Of a stretch of DNA of 64,000 bases, positions 63,093 to 64,000 are shown piece by piece. This DNA is from Paracoccus sediminilitoris (lineage in GTDB: Bacteria; Pseudomonadota; Alphaproteobacteria; Rhodobacterales; Rhodobacteraceae). The stretch is from positions 1-64,000 of the forward strand of contig NZ_QJPK01000018.1 of NCBI RefSeq assembly GCF_003259195.1, written 5' to 3'. The stretch's first letter is position 1, and every line of letters begins with the position of its first letter. The notes under the pieces were generated by a model. The model ran no database searches, was not told the origin of the DNA, and saw only the letters and a list, made by a program, of their open reading frames with translations. The translations under genes and the position numbers were made by a program.

Positions 63093-64000
63093 TCACAAAG
63101 CCGCGGCCAGCTCGGACGCCAAGGTCCGAACCAGTTCGCCGGCCGGCATGACGCGCGCATGATCGGCCCCGCTCCCCGCCCATTGCGCCGCAAAGGCGAT
63201 TGCGCCCTGGCTGCGCGCGGCAGCGGCCAAAGCCTTGGCCAAGTCATAGGCGCAGGGATAGGACGGGATCTGGGCATCGGGGGCATCCGCTGCCCATTCG
63301 GTCAAGGCATTGCCAAGACAGCGCGCGGGACGGCCCGAAATTGCCGCGGTCATCACGGTGTCGCCCCCAAGCGCCAGCCGGTCGCGATAGGCGGCATCGG
63401 CTGCGCTTTCGGGGCAGCCGACAAAGGCGGTGCCCAGTTGCGCTCCCGCCGCACCAAGCGCCATGACGCGCGCGATATCCTGCCCCGTCATCAGACCGCC
63501 CGCCGCGACGACAGGCAGATCGACAGCCGACAGGACGTCACGAAGCAGGCTGTCCGTCCCTTGTCGGGCGTCAGCTGCCGTAGGGTCAAAGATGCCGCGA
63601 TGCCCACCCGCTTCCCAACCTTGCGCGATGACGACATGACACCCAGCTTCCTGCACGGCCATGGCTTCGGTCGCCGATGTGGCCGAAGCCATCAGAATCA
63701 GGCCCGACGTCCGCAACCGCGCCATCTGGTCCGGCCGGGGCAGCCCGAAATGGAAGCTGACCACGGCAGGGCGCAGGTCCAGGACAAGATCCAGCAGATC
63801 GTCATCGTGCCGAAAGCTTTCATAGATGTTGGAGAGCGCCACCGGGGGCGTGTGCCCGAACCGTTCAAAGAGTGGCGCGCTGCGGGCGATCCATGCGGCC
63901 TCGACGGCAGGGTCGCGGATGGGATCGGCATGGCAGAAGAAGTTCAGGTTGAAGGGCGCGGAGGTTCTTTGCTGCAGTTCATTGACGACAATCCGCGCCG
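63093..64000 (-). CDS. Nitronate monooxygenase family protein (5' end beyond window)
   Basis: The frame is open to the right edge: 'RIVVNELQQRTSAPFNLNFF' and 'CHADPIRDPAVEAAWI' at 63993-63890 show that the gene starts outside the window. Further blocks: 'PAVVSFHFGLPRPDQMARLR', 'VVIAQGWEAGGHRGIFD' (FMN and catalytic His region), 'LPVVAAGGLMTGQDIARVMA' and 'LGAAGAQLGTAFVGCPESAA'. FMN enzyme that oxidises alkyl nitronates such as propionate 3-nitronate to protect metabolism. About 300 codons are visible. The true N-terminus is unseen. Confidence 0.9.
   Translation of the reverse strand, partial: ARIVVNELQQRTSAPFNLNFFCHADPIRDPAVEAAWIARSAPLFERFGHTPPVALSNIYESFRHDDDLLDLVLDLRPAVVSFHFGLPRPDQMARLRTSGLILMASATSATEAMAVQEAGCHVVIAQGWEAGGHRGIFDPTAADARQGTDSLLRDVLSAVDLPVVAAGGLMTGQDIARVMALGAAGAQLGTAFVGCPESAADAAYRDRLALGGDTVMTAAISGRPARCLGNALTEWAADAPDAQIPSYPCAYDLAKALAAAARSQGAIAFAAQWAGSGADHARVMPAGELVRTLASELAAAL

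Noticed and set aside
1..64000. CRISPR arrays, rRNA operons, integrases, toxin-antitoxin or known defence systems
   Set aside because: Looked for repeats with regular spacers, rRNA signatures and typical defence or integration proteins; none was visible.

Overview
The window is high-GC DNA (well over 60% G+C across most of it). Its gene content points to an alphaproteobacterium of the Rhodobacterales, most likely Paracoccus or a close relative. The pointers are a PstA/PstC pair with long N-terminal extensions, a Hint-domain protein, a heterotetrameric sarcosine oxidase operon with GlxA-type regulators, a BCCT carrier, a LOV/HWE histidine kinase and a tetronate operon. No rRNA, tRNA, CRISPR array or prophage was found.

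Layout. 1-3850: pstB (partial), pstA, pstC and pstS for high-affinity phosphate uptake, with a Pho-box-like element upstream and a hairpin between pstS and pstC. 4291-6158: a Hint-domain protein next to a strikingly AT-rich, gene-free stretch. 6159-7826: an orphan thiamine-diphosphate enzyme. 7981-15452: an iron-siderophore locus (TonB receptor, FhuD, FhuB, FhuC, ABC exporter) behind an iron-box-like palindrome; the receptor gene carries an in-frame amber codon. 15551-23605: a decaying region. It holds broken genes for a branched-chain amino-acid binding protein, an aldo/keto reductase, arginase, an amino-acid ABC ATPase, an AstE-like deacylase and a TetR regulator, between intact genes for DUF6522, MgtC, Lrp, ornithine cyclodeaminase and a DUF4440-like protein. 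23611-26409: a blue-light (LOV) HWE kinase divergent from a catalase-family gene with an ECF-type promoter.

26497-46438 is a methylamine and one-carbon region. A dimethylglycine-dehydrogenase-like enzyme lies in an operon with ETF beta, ETF alpha and FolD. It is followed by a BCCT carrier, PurU, GlyA and sarcosine oxidase (soxB-D-A-G). Two paralogous GlxA-family regulators each diverge from one catabolic operon. A DgcA-like N-demethylase diverges from a TetR regulator. Together they would import betaine-like compounds, remove N-methyl groups onto tetrahydrofolate, make glycine and serine, and oxidise the C1 units to formate. The first betaine demethylation step is not in the window.

46800-53521 is a tightly overlapping operon for L-threonate and D-erythronate use (ltnD-otnK-otnC-otnI-deoR-denD-gntP). 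53813-58080 holds a YoaK-family membrane protein, a frameshifted HPP-CBS gene, a small HNH-like protein and a fossil IS3-family element. 58178-64000 holds a PhoD-like phosphatase, a DUF475/TerC-like membrane protein, a ChaC-like protein, a SleB-like hydrolase, an ABM-fold monooxygenase and a nitronate monooxygenase cut by the window edge.

Most notable: two divergent promoters, at the ETF/dimethylglycine operon and at the sarcosine oxidase operon, share the same sequence blocks at exactly the same 42-bp spacing and so look like one operator type. Also notable are the arginine-catabolism locus caught in decay, the amber-interrupted siderophore receptor, and the loss of one canonical Fe-S cysteine in the DgcA-like enzyme.
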